Below the pieces are notes generated by a model. It had not been told where the DNA came from and did not search any database. It was given only the letters and a program-made list of their open reading frames with translations. This document shows positions 8,849 to 19,122 of a stretch of DNA of 55,653 nt, piece after piece; positions within the stretch are counted from its first letter, which is position 1; the number at the start of each line of letters is the position of its first letter. Source of the stretch: Alphaproteobacteria bacterium. GTDB lineage: Bacteria; Pseudomonadota; Alphaproteobacteria; Acetobacterales; Acetobacteraceae. The DNA is taken from NCBI GenBank assembly GCA_016869735.1, contig VGDL01000021.1, positions 1 to 55,653 of the forward strand, written 5' to 3'. Position numbers and translations under genes: made by a program.

Positions 8849-11593
8849 ATGAGCGACGTAGTCGTGGTGGAATCGCCGGCCAAGGCGAAGACGATTGAAA
8901 AATATCTGGGCCGCGATTTCACGGTGCTGGCCTCCTACGGCCATGTCCGCGATCTGGAAGAAAAGGATGGCGCTGTCCTGCCGGATCAGGATTTCGCCAT
9001 GCTTTGGGGCAAGGACCCGCGCGGCGAACAGCAGGTGGGCAAGATTGCCTCCGCACTTAAAGGTGCGAAGCGCCTGTTCCTGGCAACTGACCCGGACCGC
9101 GAAGGGGAAGCGATTTCCTGGCATGTGAAGGATATGCTGGCCGAGCGTGGGGCGCTGAAGGGCAAGCATGTTCAGCGCATCACCTTCAATGAAATTACCA
9201 AGCGCGCCGTACAACATGCCGTGGCGCATCCGCGTGATTTGGATCAGCCGCTGATTGAAGCTTATCTGGCGCGACGCGCCCTCGATTACCTGGTGGGCTA
9301 TACGCTTTCGCCCGTGCTGTGGCGGAAACTTCCCGGTTCGCGTTCCGCGGGCCGCGTGCAATCGGTCGCCCTTCGCCTGATCTGCGAACGCGAAGCAGAG
9401 ATCGAAGCGTTTCGCGCGCGCGAATATTGGACCATTGAAGGCCGCTTCACCACGGCGGCTGGCGCGCCTTTCACCGCGCGGCTCACGCATCTTGAAGGCC
9501 GCAAGCTCGAACAATTCGACCTGCCGGATGAAGCGGCGGCGATGCGCGCGAAGAAGCTGGCCGAAGGCGGCAGCTACAGCGTGGCGTCGGTGGAAAAGCG
9601 CCGCGTGCGCCGGAACCCGCCGCCGCCCTTCATGACATCAACCTTGCAGATGGAAGCATCGCGGAAGCTCGGCATGGGCGCGCAACAAACCATGCGCACG
9701 GCGCAGGCTTTGTATGAAGCCGGCCACATCACCTATATGCGGACGGATGGCGTGACCATGGCGCGCGAAGCCATCGCCGCCATTCGTGATCATGTGAAAA
9801 GCGCATTCGGGCCGAATTACATTCCCGCCGCGCCGCGCGAATATGCATCGAAAGCGAAGAACGCGCAGGAAGCGCATGAAGCGATCCGCCCGACCGATGT
9901 GACTCGCAATCCTGAGACCATGGGTAGCGAATTGGAAGGCGCGCAGGCCCGGCTTTATGATCTGATCTGGAAGCGCGCGCTGGCGTCGCAAATGGCCTCG
10001 GCCGAGATGGACCAGACCACGGTAGAAATCACCGCCAAGGATGGCCGCGCCAATTTCCGCGCGACGGGTTCCGTGATTGCTTTTGATGGTTTTCTGAAAC
10101 TCTATCGCGAAGATGAGGATGATCGCGCGGCGGACGCACGCGCCGGCATCCTGCCAGGCGCGGCGGCGGCGGAAGATGAGGATAGCCGCATCCTGCCACC
10201 AATGCGGGAGAAGGAAGCGCTAAAGCGCGGTGACATCGCGGCCAGCCAGCATTTCACCCAGCCACCGCCGCGCTATTCCGAAGCGTCATTGGTGAAGCGG
10301 CTGGAAGAACTCGGCATTGGGCGGCCTTCCACCTATGCCTCCATCCTGCAGCGCTTGCAGGATTTGAAATATGTCTCGCTCGAAAAACGGCGCTTTATCG
10401 CGCAGGATTTGGGCCGGATGGTCACCACCTTCCTGGTGCGGTTTTTCGAAAAATACGTGGATACCGGCTTCACCTCCGCCATGGAGGAAAGGCTCGATGA
10501 AATCTCCGGCGGGCGGGCGGAATGGCGCGCGGTGATGCATGCCTTCTGGGATGAATTCTCCCGCGCCGTGGAAGCGACCAAGGACCTGAAAGTGCGCGAC
10601 GTGATTGACGCGCTGGATGAGGATTTGGGGCCGCATATCTTCCCCGCGCGCGGCGATGGCACGGACCCGCGCGTTTGCCCGAGTTGTTCTGCCGGGCGGC
10701 TTGGCCTGCGGCTTGGGCGCGGCGGCGCCTTCATCGGGTGTTCAAATTATCCGGAATGCCGCTACACGCGCCCCTTCGGCGTGGGCTCAGCCGATGGCGA
10801 AGCTGCGGGCGCGGATCGTGAATTGGGCAAGGACCCCGCGACCGGCCAGGCGGTCACGATGCGGCGTGGCCCTTATGGCGTTTATGTGCAGCTTGGGGAG
10901 CCCGGCACGGATGCCAAGGGCAAGCCCACCAAGCCGCGCCGCGCGAGCTTGGCTGCCGGGCAGAACCCTGATGGCATGACGCTGGAAGCAGCGCTTGGCT
11001 TGCTGTCGCTGCCGCGCGTGATTGGCATTGATCCGGAAAGCCAGGAAGAAATCACCGCCGGGCTTGGCCGCTTCGGCGCTTATGTGCGTTGTGGCAGCAT
11101 CTTCAAATCGCTCGACAAGGATGATGATGTCCTGACCATCGGGCTCAACCGCGCCATCGTGCTGCTGGCCGATGCACGGTTGCGCATTCGCGAATTGGGT
11201 CCGCACCCCAAGGACGGGGAAATGGTCGTGGTGCGCAAAGGCCGCTTCGGGCCTTACGCGCAGCATGGGCGTGTGGTGGCGAACCTGCCGCGTGATTTGG
11301 CGATGGAAGATGCCGCGCTTGCCGATATGGTCACGCTGCTTGCCGAAAAGGGCAAGGAGATGAAGGCGCGCGGTGCCGCCGCCCGCAAGGGTGCCAAGGG
11401 TGGCGCGCGCAAGGCGGCTGCCGCCCCGGCCGGCGCCAAGCCAGTCGCCAAGGCGAAACCGAAAGCCGCGCCTGCCAAGGCCAAACCAGCCGCCAAGGCG
11501 AAGCCCGCTGCGAAGCCAAAAGCCGCCGCTGCCAAGGCAAAACCCGCAGCCAAGGCCAAAGCCAAGCCCGCCACCCGCAAGAGCAGACGCTGA
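8849..11593 (+). CDS. topA: DNA topoisomerase I (type IA) with Lys/Ala/Pro-rich tail
   Basis: TopA, 914 aa, relaxes negative supercoils. The N-terminal Toprim domain starts VVVESPAKAKTIEKYLG and has TDPDREGEAISWH. The active-site tyrosine is Tyr296 in ITYMRTDG. One C4 zinc ribbon (CPSC...CSNYPEC) precedes repeated topoisomerase C-terminal domains. The last ~75 residues are almost only Lys, Ala and Pro in repeats such as AKAKPAAKAKP, a basic DNA-binding tail common in high-GC alphaproteobacterial TopA. The start is uncertain: GTG at 8834 overlaps the dprA stop (GTGA), while ATG at 8849 gives the usual MSDVVVVESPAK. Confidence 0.96.
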   Translation: MSDVVVVESPAKAKTIEKYLGRDFTVLASYGHVRDLEEKDGAVLPDQDFAMLWGKDPRGEQQVGKIASALKGAKRLFLATDPDREGEAISWHVKDMLAERGALKGKHVQRITFNEITKRAVQHAVAHPRDLDQPLIEAYLARRALDYLVGYTLSPVLWRKLPGSRSAGRVQSVALRLICEREAEIEAFRAREYWTIEGRFTTAAGAPFTARLTHLEGRKLEQFDLPDEAAAMRAKKLAEGGSYSVASVEKRRVRRNPPPPFMTSTLQMEASRKLGMGAQQTMRTAQALYEAGHITYMRTDGVTMAREAIAAIRDHVKSAFGPNYIPAAPREYASKAKNAQEAHEAIRPTDVTRNPETMGSELEGAQARLYDLIWKRALASQMASAEMDQTTVEITAKDGRANFRATGSVIAFDGFLKLYREDEDDRAADARAGILPGAAAAEDEDSRILPPMREKEALKRGDIAASQHFTQPPPRYSEASLVKRLEELGIGRPSTYASILQRLQDLKYVSLEKRRFIAQDLGRMVTTFLVRFFEKYVDTGFTSAMEERLDEISGGRAEWRAVMHAFWDEFSRAVEATKDLKVRDVIDALDEDLGPHIFPARGDGTDPRVCPSCSAGRLGLRLGRGGAFIGCSNYPECRYTRPFGVGSADGEAAGADRELGKDPATGQAVTMRRGPYGVYVQLGEPGTDAKGKPTKPRRASLAAGQNPDGMTLEAALGLLSLPRVIGIDPESQEEITAGLGRFGAYVRCGSIFKSLDKDDDVLTIGLNRAIVLLADARLRIRELGPHPKDGEMVVVRKGRFGPYAQHGRVVANLPRDLAMEDAALADMVTLLAEKGKEMKARGAAARKGAKGGARKAAAAPAGAKPVAKAKPKAAPAKAKPAAKAKPAAKPKAAAAKAKPAAKAKAKPATRKSRR

Positions 11594-11594
11594 G

Positions 11595-13859
11595 ATGCCG
11601 CGTCGCGGCCCGCCGGTGAAAGGCCATAAGGCCCGATCCCGCGCCGCTTCCGGCCCGGCCGCCAGCGCGAAGCGTCGCGGCGCCGCGCGTCAGACAGGCG
11701 ATGGCACAGGCGAATTGCCGTCAAAGGCGGCGCTGCGGGGTTTTATCGCGGAAGCCAAGGGCCGTGTGACGAAATCTGAAATTGCCCGCGCCTTTGGGCT
11801 GAGTACCGATCAGCGCCCCGCCTTGCGCCAAATGATGCGCGAATTGGCCGAAGAAGGTGGCTCAAACCCTGCCGGAAAGCGCGCCACTATCGCGCCTGGC
11901 CGCCTGCCCGATATGGCGCCGGTGGAAGTGACCGGCACAGACCCGGATGGCGACCCCATCGCGCGCCCGCTGCAATGGGACGGCGAAGGCCGCCCGCCGA
12001 TCATTTACATGCGCCCGGAAGGCAAAGGCCGCCCGGCGCTCGCGGTTGGGGAACGTGTGCTCGCACGCCTCAAGCCCATCGGTGCCGGCAAATATGAAGG
12101 CCGCACCTTCAAGCGCATCGCGGGCAGCGCGCCCGCGCGCATTCTGGGTGTTTATGAGGAAGGGCGCATCATCCCGACCGATCGGCGCCAGAAGGGCGAA
12201 TGGATGGTTCCGCCCGGCGAAGCGGGCAGCGCCAAGCCAGGCGATATTGTGCTGGCCGAGCCCTTGCCCGCGACGCGCCATTTCGGCCCCAAGCCCGCGC
12301 GGATTATCGAAAGCCTGGGCGTCATGGGCGAACCGAGATCGGTCTCCCTTATTTGCATCCATGCCCATGGCATCCCCGATGTCTTCCCTGCCGAGGCGAT
12401 CCGTGAAGCGGAAGCGGCGAAGGGTGTCACCGCCCGCGGGCGGGTTGATTTGCGCGACCTGCCGCTGGTGACGATTGACGGCGATGATGCGCGGGATTTC
12501 GACGATGCCGTGCATGCGGAACCCGATGGCGCCGGCTGGAAAGTGACTGTCGCGATTGCCGATGTCGCGCATTATGTCGGCCCCGATAGCCATCTGGACC
12601 GCGAAGCCTGGGCGCGGGGCAATTCGGTCTATTTCCCCGACCGCGTGGTGCCGATGCTGCCCGAGGCGCTTTCCAATGGCTGGTGCAGCCTGCGCCCGCG
12701 CGAAGACCGTGGCTGCCTATTCGTTGAAATGCGCTTTGATGGCGCGGGGCGAAAGTCCGGCCATCGCTTCGGGCGCGGCATCATGCGCTCCGCCGCGCGG
12801 CTGACTTACGAACAGGCGCAGGCGAGTTTTGAGGCGGGCAGCGAACCGGAAGGCTTGGCGCCCGGCCATATGGCAAGCCTTTACGGCGCCTTCCGTGCCT
12901 TGCTCGCGGCACGGGAAGCGCGCGGCACGCTCGATTTGGATCTGCCGGAACGCCGCGTGCTGCTGGATGACAAGGGGCGCGTCACCGCCGTGGTGCCCCG
13001 CGCGCGACTCGATTCCCATCGGTTGATCGAGGAATTCATGGTCGCCGCCAATGTCTGCGCGGCGGAAGAATTGGAACGCCTGATCCAGCCCTGCATGTAC
13101 CGGGTGCATGACCGGCCTTCGGATTTGAAACTGGAAGGGCTCAGGCAATTCCTGCGCAGCCTGGAATTGTCGCTGCCGCCCGGTGATCGGCTGCATCCGC
13201 GCGACTTCGCCGCATTATTGGCGCAGGTGAAGGAAAGCCCACAGGAACGCCTGGTGCATGAAACCGTGCTGCGGAGCCAATCCCAGGCGGCTTATGCGCC
13301 GGAGAATCTCGGGCATTTCGGCCTGGCCTTGGCGCGTTATGCGCATTTCACGTCACCCATTCGGCGCTATGCGGATTTGCTCGTGCATCGCGCGCTGATC
13401 CGCGGCTTGAAGCTTGGCAGCGATGGGCTTGCGGAAGTGGAAGCCGCGCGCTTTTTGGAAACGGGTGAACACATCACCGCGACCGAACGGCGCGCTGCTG
13501 CGGCGGAACGCGATGCGGTTGATCGCTACCTTGCGGCATATATGTCAGAGCGCGTGGGAAATATCTTCGCCGCACGTATTTCTGGGGTGACACGCTTCGG
13601 ACTGTTTGTCACCTTGGAGGAGAATGGCGCGAGCGGAATCGTCCCGCTTGGCTCATTGCCGGATGATAGATGGGATCAGGACGAAGCCACGCAGCGTCTG
13701 GCTGGTCGCAGAACGGGTTTGACCTTCACGCTGGGTCAATCCGTGGAGGTGCGGCTGCGGGAAGCAACAGCGCGCACGGGCGGGATGGTGTTTCACATCA
13801 TGCAGGGCATTCCCCAACGCAGTGGTCGGCAGGCGCCGCCGCGCCGTGGGCGGCGCTGA
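11595..13859 (+). CDS. rnr: Ribonuclease R (RNB-family 3'-5' exoribonuclease)
   Basis: RNase R, 754 aa, degrades structured RNA in the cytoplasm. From the N-terminus it has a basic segment (MPRRGPPVKGHKARSR), a winged-helix region, cold-shock-like OB domains, and the RNB catalytic domain with IDGDDARDFDDAVHAE, whose aspartates bind Mg. A C-terminal S1 domain follows (GNIFAARISGVTRFGLFVTL...GIVPLGSL). The ATG at 11595 lies 1 bp after the topA stop; the reading frame stays open upstream inside topA but that part is not coding. The stop TGA (13857-13859) overlaps the proposed CTG start of the S41 protease. Confidence 0.95.
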   Translation: MPRRGPPVKGHKARSRAASGPAASAKRRGAARQTGDGTGELPSKAALRGFIAEAKGRVTKSEIARAFGLSTDQRPALRQMMRELAEEGGSNPAGKRATIAPGRLPDMAPVEVTGTDPDGDPIARPLQWDGEGRPPIIYMRPEGKGRPALAVGERVLARLKPIGAGKYEGRTFKRIAGSAPARILGVYEEGRIIPTDRRQKGEWMVPPGEAGSAKPGDIVLAEPLPATRHFGPKPARIIESLGVMGEPRSVSLICIHAHGIPDVFPAEAIREAEAAKGVTARGRVDLRDLPLVTIDGDDARDFDDAVHAEPDGAGWKVTVAIADVAHYVGPDSHLDREAWARGNSVYFPDRVVPMLPEALSNGWCSLRPREDRGCLFVEMRFDGAGRKSGHRFGRGIMRSAARLTYEQAQASFEAGSEPEGLAPGHMASLYGAFRALLAAREARGTLDLDLPERRVLLDDKGRVTAVVPRARLDSHRLIEEFMVAANVCAAEELERLIQPCMYRVHDRPSDLKLEGLRQFLRSLELSLPPGDRLHPRDFAALLAQVKESPQERLVHETVLRSQSQAAYAPENLGHFGLALARYAHFTSPIRRYADLLVHRALIRGLKLGSDGLAEVEAARFLETGEHITATERRAAAAERDAVDRYLAAYMSERVGNIFAARISGVTRFGLFVTLEENGASGIVPLGSLPDDRWDQDEATQRLAGRRTGLTFTLGQSVEVRLREATARTGGMVFHIMQGIPQRSGRQAPPRRGRR

Positions 13860-15430
13860 GCACGCGCGCGCGCGTTCTTTTTTCTCTCGCTTTTCTGATC
13901 CTGCTTTTTGCCTCCGCGCTGCCCTTCGGGGCGGCGCTGGCACAGGAAGCCCCGCGCGCGGGTGTGCATGAGGCGATCGCCCCTTTCCCGCGCGATGAAA
14001 TGCGGGAGGTGCTTGCCGCCGGCTTTGCCGCCATTCTGGACCGGCATATGGAACGCGCTTTGCCCAGTGACTTGATCATTTGGGGATTGGCGGGTTTCAC
14101 CGCACATGATCGAAGCCTTCGTGTCGAACGCCAAGGGCGCGAATTGCGCCTGCTTCGCGCGCGTCGGGTGCTGATCAGTCGCATGTTGCCGAGCGATTCC
14201 GCGCGCGGCCGGCCAGAGGCGATCGGCTCGGCCACCGCCGACGCGCTCCTGCCATTCCTTGAGGCCGCCTGGGCGGTCTCACCCGCTATGCGGGAACTTG
14301 GGCAGGATAGGCTGCTGCGCGGTGGTTTTTCAGGTATTTTCGGCCATCTTGATCCCTTCAGCCGTTATGTGACGCCCGAAGAAGCCCAGCTTGCGCGTGA
14401 ACGTCGGCTTGGGCAGGGCAGTGTTGGCCTCAGGCTCGCGGCGCAGCGCGGGCAGGTGCTTGTGGCAGCGGTCAGCCCCAATAGCCCAGCGGCGGTGGCG
14501 GGCATTCGCGTGGGTGATAGGCTTGTGACCGTGGATGATGAAATGGTCTTCGCCAATGACCTGCCGGGGGCGGAGCTATTGCTGGCAGGTACTGCGGAAA
14601 CCGAGGTAGCCTTGGTGACCCAGCGGGCCGGGCGCAGGCGGAATCTTGTGCTGCGCCGGATCGCGCAGCGTGTGGAAACCGTGACCACGGAAACCCGCGA
14701 TGGGGTGCTGCATCTGCGCCTTTCTGGCTTTACAGCGCTGACCTCGGCCCAAGTGACAGGCTTTGTTGAAGCGGCTTTCGCGGGCCCCAATCCACCGCGA
14801 GGGCTGGTGTTGGATTTGCGCGGCAATCGCGGCGGCATCCTGACCCAGGCGGTCGCGGTCGCAGATATTTTCCTGGATGGTGGGGAGGTTGTGGGGACCG
14901 CCGGGCGCCATCCTGAAGCCAATCGGCGCTACGCGGCAACGGATAGTGACCTGGCGCAAGGCCTTCCCATTGTGGTGATGGTGGATGGGCGCACGGCCTC
15001 GGCTGCCGAAATCCTGGCGGCGGCCTTGGCGGAACGCGGCAGGGCGGCGGTGCTTGGCACCGGCACCCAGGGCAAGGGTCTGGTGCAAATCCTGCTGCCC
15101 TTGCCCAATGGCGGGGAATTGCAGCTGAGTTGGTCGCGGATTGTCATGCCCTCTGGCTGGCCCTTGCAGGGGGCGGGGCTATTGCCGGCGCTATGTACCG
15201 CGGGCGGGGCGGAAGCGGCGGCGGTGGCGCTTGCTGCACTGCGCGCGGGGCAGCAACCCATGGGGGCAGTGCTGGCTCGGCTGCGCGCCTTGCGCCCGCC
15301 GGCCTCATCGCTCGACATCAATATTCTGCGTGAAAGCTGCCCTGGGCTGGATGGCGTGGAGCGTGAGTTGGATTTCGCCCAGGCGCTGGTGACGGATGCG
15401 AATGCCTATCGCGTGGCACTGATGCGTTAA
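13856..15430 (+). CDS. S41-family carboxyl-terminal processing protease, probable CTG start
   Basis: A secreted CtpA-like serine protease of about 524 aa from the proposed start. The residues after codon 13856 form a convincing Sec signal: [17 protein letters not shown], then [10 protein letters not shown] with an ALA cleavage site. A PDZ domain follows ([10 protein letters not shown]...[20 protein letters not shown]), then the S41 core. The catalytic Ser382 (TASAAEIL) and Lys407 (TQGKGLVQ) have the 25-residue spacing typical of CtpA. There is no in-frame ATG, GTG or TTG between 13670 (deep inside rnr) and the signal peptide. CTG at 13856 overlaps the rnr stop as CTGA, mimicking the usual ATGA coupling. 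A start at 13670 would put ~62 unrelated residues before the signal and is less likely. Confidence 0.85.
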   Translation: MSTRARVLFSLAFLILLFASALPFGAALAQEAPRAGVHEAIAPFPRDEMREVLAAGFAAILDRHMERALPSDLIIWGLAGFTAHDRSLRVERQGRELRLLRARRVLISRMLPSDSARGRPEAIGSATADALLPFLEAAWAVSPAMRELGQDRLLRGGFSGIFGHLDPFSRYVTPEEAQLARERRLGQGSVGLRLAAQRGQVLVAAVSPNSPAAVAGIRVGDRLVTVDDEMVFANDLPGAELLLAGTAETEVALVTQRAGRRRNLVLRRIAQRVETVTTETRDGVLHLRLSGFTALTSAQVTGFVEAAFAGPNPPRGLVLDLRGNRGGILTQAVAVADIFLDGGEVVGTAGRHPEANRRYAATDSDLAQGLPIVVMVDGRTASAAEILAAALAERGRAAVLGTGTQGKGLVQILLPLPNGGELQLSWSRIVMPSGWPLQGAGLLPALCTAGGAEAAAVALAALRAGQQPMGAVLARLRALRPPASSLDINILRESCPGLDGVERELDFAQALVTDANAYRVALMR

Positions 15431-16002
15431 GGAAGCTTGGTGGTGCCAGCGGCGCGGATAATCCCCGCTGGCCGCGCTGCCTTTTCGGCAATGCCGCTAA
15501 TGCCCTGGCGGCGGGCCAATTCGGCCCAAACCTCCGCCGGCCGGATGCCGGCATCAACCCACACCACCATCAAGTGATAAAGCACATCAGCCGATTCCAG
15601 CACCGTGGCGTCGCGGTTGCCCATGGTGGCTTCAATGATGCACTCGACCGCTTCCTCGCCGAATTTCTGCACGACTTTTGCGGTGCCGCGCGCCATTAGC
15701 CGGGCCGAATGGGATGTCGCGATATCCCCGGCAAGCCGGCGCTGTTCAACCGTATGCCACAGCCGATCCAGGATCGTGGCATCGGCCCCGATGGGGGATA
15801 GGCTGAGCGGTTGCAAGACCCGCGCTTCCGCCTTGCGGATGCGTTTGGGCAGCTTGGCAGGCTTCACCTTCATGCCGCCCGGCAGCGGCAGGGCCGTCTT
15901 TTTCTTCAAGGCCTTGTCTTTCGCCCCTGGCTTCTTCTTTGTCTTGTCAGCGGGCTTCACCTTGGCGGGTTTTACCTTGATAGGCTTTGTTGCCTTGGCC
16001 AT
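15427..16002 (-). CDS. hisE: Phosphoribosyl-ATP pyrophosphohydrolase with lysine-rich N-terminal extension
   Basis: The HisE domain occupies about residues 76-175 of 191. It carries the MazG-like helices with GEEAVE (116-121) and [11 protein letters not shown] (136-146), which bind Mg and PRATP. It hydrolyses PR-ATP to PR-AMP, step 2 of histidine synthesis. The first ~60 residues are an unusual basic tract with about 20 lysines plus many Pro and Ala ([15 protein letters not shown]...). HisE alone is normally about 100-110 aa. The start abuts the hisF stop with no gap, so the two are coupled. Its 3' end overlaps that of the convergent S41 gene by 4 bp. Confidence 0.9.
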   Translation of the reverse strand: MAKATKPIKVKPAKVKPADKTKKKPGAKDKALKKKTALPLPGGMKVKPAKLPKRIRKAEARVLQPLSLSPIGADATILDRLWHTVEQRRLAGDIATSHSARLMARGTAKVVQKFGEEAVECIIEATMGNRDATVLESADVLYHLMVVWVDAGIRPAEVWAELARRQGISGIAEKAARPAGIIRAAGTTKLP

Positions 16003-16785
16003 TTACGCGGCCTCCTGAGAAGATGGAACGGGGCGGATCGGCAGACCAGCGGCAGCGAGCGCAGCCTTGGCTTCGGCAATGCGGAAAACCCCGTAATGGA
16101 AAACACTGGCGGCGAGCAGGCCCGTGGCACCAGCACGCGCGCCTTCAACGAAATGGTGCAATCCCCCAACACCGCCGGAGGCCACAATCGGCAGTCTTGT
16201 CGCGGCGCGCACGGCGGCGGTCAGTTCCAGGTCAAAGCCCTGCTTGGTGCCATCACGATCCATGGAGGTGAGCAGGATTTCCCCCGCCCCAAGGGATTCA
16301 ACCTGCTTGGCCCAGGCAATGGCATCCATGCCTGTGCCGCGCCGCCCGCCATGGGTAAAGACTTCAAACCCGGCGCCCGCCTCGCGCCGACGCGCATCAA
16401 TCGCGACCACAATGGCTTGGCTGCCGAAAGCCACAGCCGCGCGGCGCACCAGATCAGGATCAGATACTGCCGCCGAATTGATGGAAACCTTGTCAGCGCC
16501 GGCCAGCAAAAGCCGGCGCGCATCATCCACGCTCCGCACGCCGCCGCCCACGGTCAGTGGGATGAAAACCTCAGCCGCCGTGCGGGAGACAACATCCAGG
16601 ATCGTATCGCGGTTTTCGGCGGACGCGGTGATATCCAGGAAGGTGATCTCATCCGCACCTTCGCGGTCGTAATTGCGCGCTTGTTCCACCGGGTCCCCGG
16701 CATCGCGCAATTCGACGAAGTTCACGCCCTTCACGACGCGACCATCTTTCACATCCAGGCAGGGAATGACACGAAGGGCGAGCAA
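16003..16785 (-). CDS. hisF: Imidazole glycerol phosphate synthase subunit HisF (cyclase)
   Basis: HisF, 260 aa, is a TIM-barrel cyclase. It uses ammonia from HisH to convert PRFAR to imidazole glycerol phosphate and AICAR. The N-terminal segment [16 protein letters not shown] holds catalytic Asp11. The second acid lies in VVAIDARR, and phosphate-binding loops TVGGGVRS and ASGGVGG are present. hisE follows immediately on the same strand; hisH and hisA are not in the window. Upstream (16786-16926) lies only a short gap before tRNA-Pro on the other strand. Confidence 0.97.
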   Translation of the reverse strand: MLALRVIPCLDVKDGRVVKGVNFVELRDAGDPVEQARNYDREGADEITFLDITASAENRDTILDVVSRTAAEVFIPLTVGGGVRSVDDARRLLLAGADKVSINSAAVSDPDLVRRAAVAFGSQAIVVAIDARRREAGAGFEVFTHGGRRGTGMDAIAWAKQVESLGAGEILLTSMDRDGTKQGFDLELTAAVRAATRLPIVASGGVGGLHHFVEGARAGATGLLAASVFHYGVFRIAEAKAALAAAGLPIRPVPSSQEAA

Positions 16786-16926
16786 GGGACCTCATCTGAA
16801 TGCCGGAAACGCTGCAGCGCAGCGCAGAAATTTCTTCGCGCGATGCGCCGGATTGTCCCCATGGTCAAGCCCCATCAAGATTAGGACTTGCCCCGCGCCG
16901 CCGCTGCCCATAGGGTGCGCCGCGTT

Positions 16927-17004
<78 letters not shown>

Positions 17005-17019
17005 GCCATCATTTGTCTG

Positions 17020-17991
17020 TTACTGCGGTTGGATCCCCGCCGCGCGGACCACAGTGGCCCAACGATCCACCTCGGCCCGCACCAGCCGCGCAAGCGCTTC
17101 CGGCCCCATCTGATCAGCGGCTGCGGGGATGGAGCCCAAATCCTCGATCCGTTTGCGGATGGTGGGATCATTCAGCGCGGCCCGCAACGCCTCATCCAGC
17201 TTTTGCACCACGGGTGCCGGCGTGCCGCGCGGGGCGAAAATCGCGTTCCAGCCTTGGAAGATATAGTCAGGCACCCCGGCTTCGGGCGCGGATGGCACGC
17301 CCGGCGCATTGGGGTTGCGCGTGGTGGCCGCCGTCAGCAGGCCGCGCATGGTGCCGGCCTGGATTTGCGGCACGGCGGCGGGGGCCAGCAAGCAGGCGCT
17401 ATCCACCTGCTGCGCCACCACATCATTGAGCGCCGGGCCTTCACCGCGATAGGGGATAGCGTTCATCTGCGCGCCGGTCAGATGCGCAAATAGCGAACAG
17501 GCGAGGTGATTGGTGGACCCGATCCCCGCATTGGCATTGACCACCTGCCCGGGATTGGCGCGGACGCGCGCCAGGAATTCCTGCATGGTCTGCGCCGGGA
17601 AGCCATTGCGCACCACGAAGAACAACGGCGTGCCGGCAATCAGCCCAATCGGCTGCAATTCGCGCGGGTCATATTGGATGGACCGGTATATCGAAGGCGC
17701 GGCTGAGTGGCTGCCAAGGCTGCCGACGGTCAGCGTATAGCCATCCGGTGCCGCTTGCGCGCCGCGCGCCCCGCCAATGGTGCCGCCAGCGCCTGAGATA
17801 TTTTCCACCGTGACGCGCTGACCCAGCGTTTTCATCATGTGGTCGGCCACAATGCGCGCCAGCACATCGGTGGCACCCCCTGGGGCGAAGACCACGATCA
17901 TATTGATGGTGCGATTGGGGAAATCCTGCGCGGCGGCAGGCTGGGCAAGGCCCAGACAAAGCGCCGCAAGGGCCGTGATGATGCGTTTCAT
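17020..17991 (-). CDS. Tripartite tricarboxylate transporter (Bug/TctC) solute-binding receptor, copy 1
   Basis: This is a 323-aa periplasmic receptor of the Bug/TctC family. The ATG at 17991 has a clear GGAGGAAG ribosome site and opens a Sec signal (MKRIITALAALCLGLAQPAAAQ). Family segments follow: DFPNRTINMIVVFAPGGATDVLAR and a central AAPDGYTLTVGS. Bug proteins bind carboxylated compounds; no TctA/TctB membrane partners are encoded nearby, which is common for the family. It is divergent from a D-2-hydroxyacid dehydrogenase (18146), a pairing repeated at 24163-26105. The ligand is unknown. Confidence 0.93.
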   Translation of the reverse strand: MKRIITALAALCLGLAQPAAAQDFPNRTINMIVVFAPGGATDVLARIVADHMMKTLGQRVTVENISGAGGTIGGARGAQAAPDGYTLTVGSLGSHSAAPSIYRSIQYDPRELQPIGLIAGTPLFFVVRNGFPAQTMQEFLARVRANPGQVVNANAGIGSTNHLACSLFAHLTGAQMNAIPYRGEGPALNDVVAQQVDSACLLAPAAVPQIQAGTMRGLLTAATTRNPNAPGVPSAPEAGVPDYIFQGWNAIFAPRGTPAPVVQKLDEALRAALNDPTIRKRIEDLGSIPAAADQMGPEALARLVRAEVDRWATVVRAAGIQPQ

Positions 17992-18145
17992 GATGCTTCC
18001 TCCCATCGGGCTTTGCTGTCGGGTTTGTCCCGTTTTGCCCCTGACTGATGGAAGCTTCCCCAAGGCCCCGCCGTCAAGCGCCACCCCTTGCGTCATTGTC
18101 CTTGGCGTTTCAGGGTCTCGGCCAGCAAGACCACAGGAGAGCACC

Positions 18146-19114
18146 ATGCTGCCGCCGCGCGAGAAAATGACCATCTGTTTTGCCCATGTCGCCTATCGCT
18201 TTGCCGATCGCTTTGCGCTGCGCGGCACCGGGATTGATTTCTTCGAAGTGCGCAACCGCGATGATCTGGATGCGCGGATTGGCAGCGCGGATGTGCTGGT
18301 CTGTTCCGGCTTGTGGCGGAATGATCTGCCGAAGCTTTCGCCCCGTCTGCGCTTCGTGCAATCCGCAAGTGCCGGGACGGATCAATATGACCGCGACGTG
18401 CTGCGCGCGGCGGGCATCAGGCTGGCAAGCGCGCAGGGCTGCAATGCCAATGCCGTCAGCGAACATGCGATTGCGTTGATGCTTGGGATTCTCCGCCGCG
18501 TGCCGGAAGCGCGCGACAATCAGGCCAAGCGCTTCTGGCGCGGCATGATGGGCGATTTCGCCAAGCGCGAGGATGAGGCGGGCGGCAAGACCGTGATTGT
18601 GGTCGGCACCGGGCGGATTGGCGGGCGGATTGCGCGCATCTGCAAGGCGCTTGATATGCAGGTGATTGGCGTGCGCCGTGATGCCTCGGCCGGCGCCAAT
18701 GGCGCGGATGAAGTGCATTCCTTCCAGAATTTGCCTGCGCTTTTGCCGCGCGCCGATTTCGTTGTGCTGGCCTGCCCGCTGACCGATGAAACCCGCGGGC
18801 TGATCGGCGCTGCGGCGCTCGCGGCCATGAAGCCCGCCGCGCATATCGTGAATGTCGCGCGCGGGCGCGTGGTGGATGAACCGGCGCTGATCGCGGCCTT
18901 GCAGGCCGGGCGGATTGCCGGTGCTGCCCTGGATGTGACGGTGGATGAACCCCTGCCGGAAGCAAGCCCGCTTTGGACCATGCCCAATGTGCTGATCACG
19001 CCCCATACAGGGGGTGAGACGCATAAATACGAAGACAATGTGCTGGATATGATGATGGAAAATCTGAACCGGCAATGGCGGGGTGAAACCGCCTTGTTCA
19101 ACCAGATTGTTTGA
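18146..19114 (+). CDS. D-isomer-specific 2-hydroxyacid dehydrogenase, copy 1
   Basis: This 322-aa NAD(P)-dependent dehydrogenase interconverts a 2-oxoacid and its D-2-hydroxyacid. The Rossmann loop VVGTGRIGGRIA is at 153-164, the substrate arginine is in NVARGRVVDE (Arg239), and the catalytic histidine is His287 (ITPHTGG). The start ATG at 18146 follows CAGGAGA; an ATG at 18167 is an alternative. It probably forms an operon with the M20 peptidase, whose ATG is 8 bp after its stop, and is divergent from Bug copy 1. The true substrate cannot be read from sequence. Confidence 0.92.
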   Translation: MLPPREKMTICFAHVAYRFADRFALRGTGIDFFEVRNRDDLDARIGSADVLVCSGLWRNDLPKLSPRLRFVQSASAGTDQYDRDVLRAAGIRLASAQGCNANAVSEHAIALMLGILRRVPEARDNQAKRFWRGMMGDFAKREDEAGGKTVIVVGTGRIGGRIARICKALDMQVIGVRRDASAGANGADEVHSFQNLPALLPRADFVVLACPLTDETRGLIGAAALAAMKPAAHIVNVARGRVVDEPALIAALQAGRIAGAALDVTVDEPLPEASPLWTMPNVLITPHTGGETHKYEDNVLDMMMENLNRQWRGETALFNQIV

Positions 19115-19122
19115 GGTGCGCC

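Noticed and set aside
11373-11594. N-terminal extension of RNase R inside topA
   Set aside because: It is the shifted-frame reading of the topA Lys/Ala/Pro tail; the ATG at 11595, 1 bp after the topA stop, is the natural start.
15811-16884. 357-codon plus-strand frame opposite hisE/hisF
   Set aside because: It spans two clearly real minus-strand genes and has no coherent protein features.
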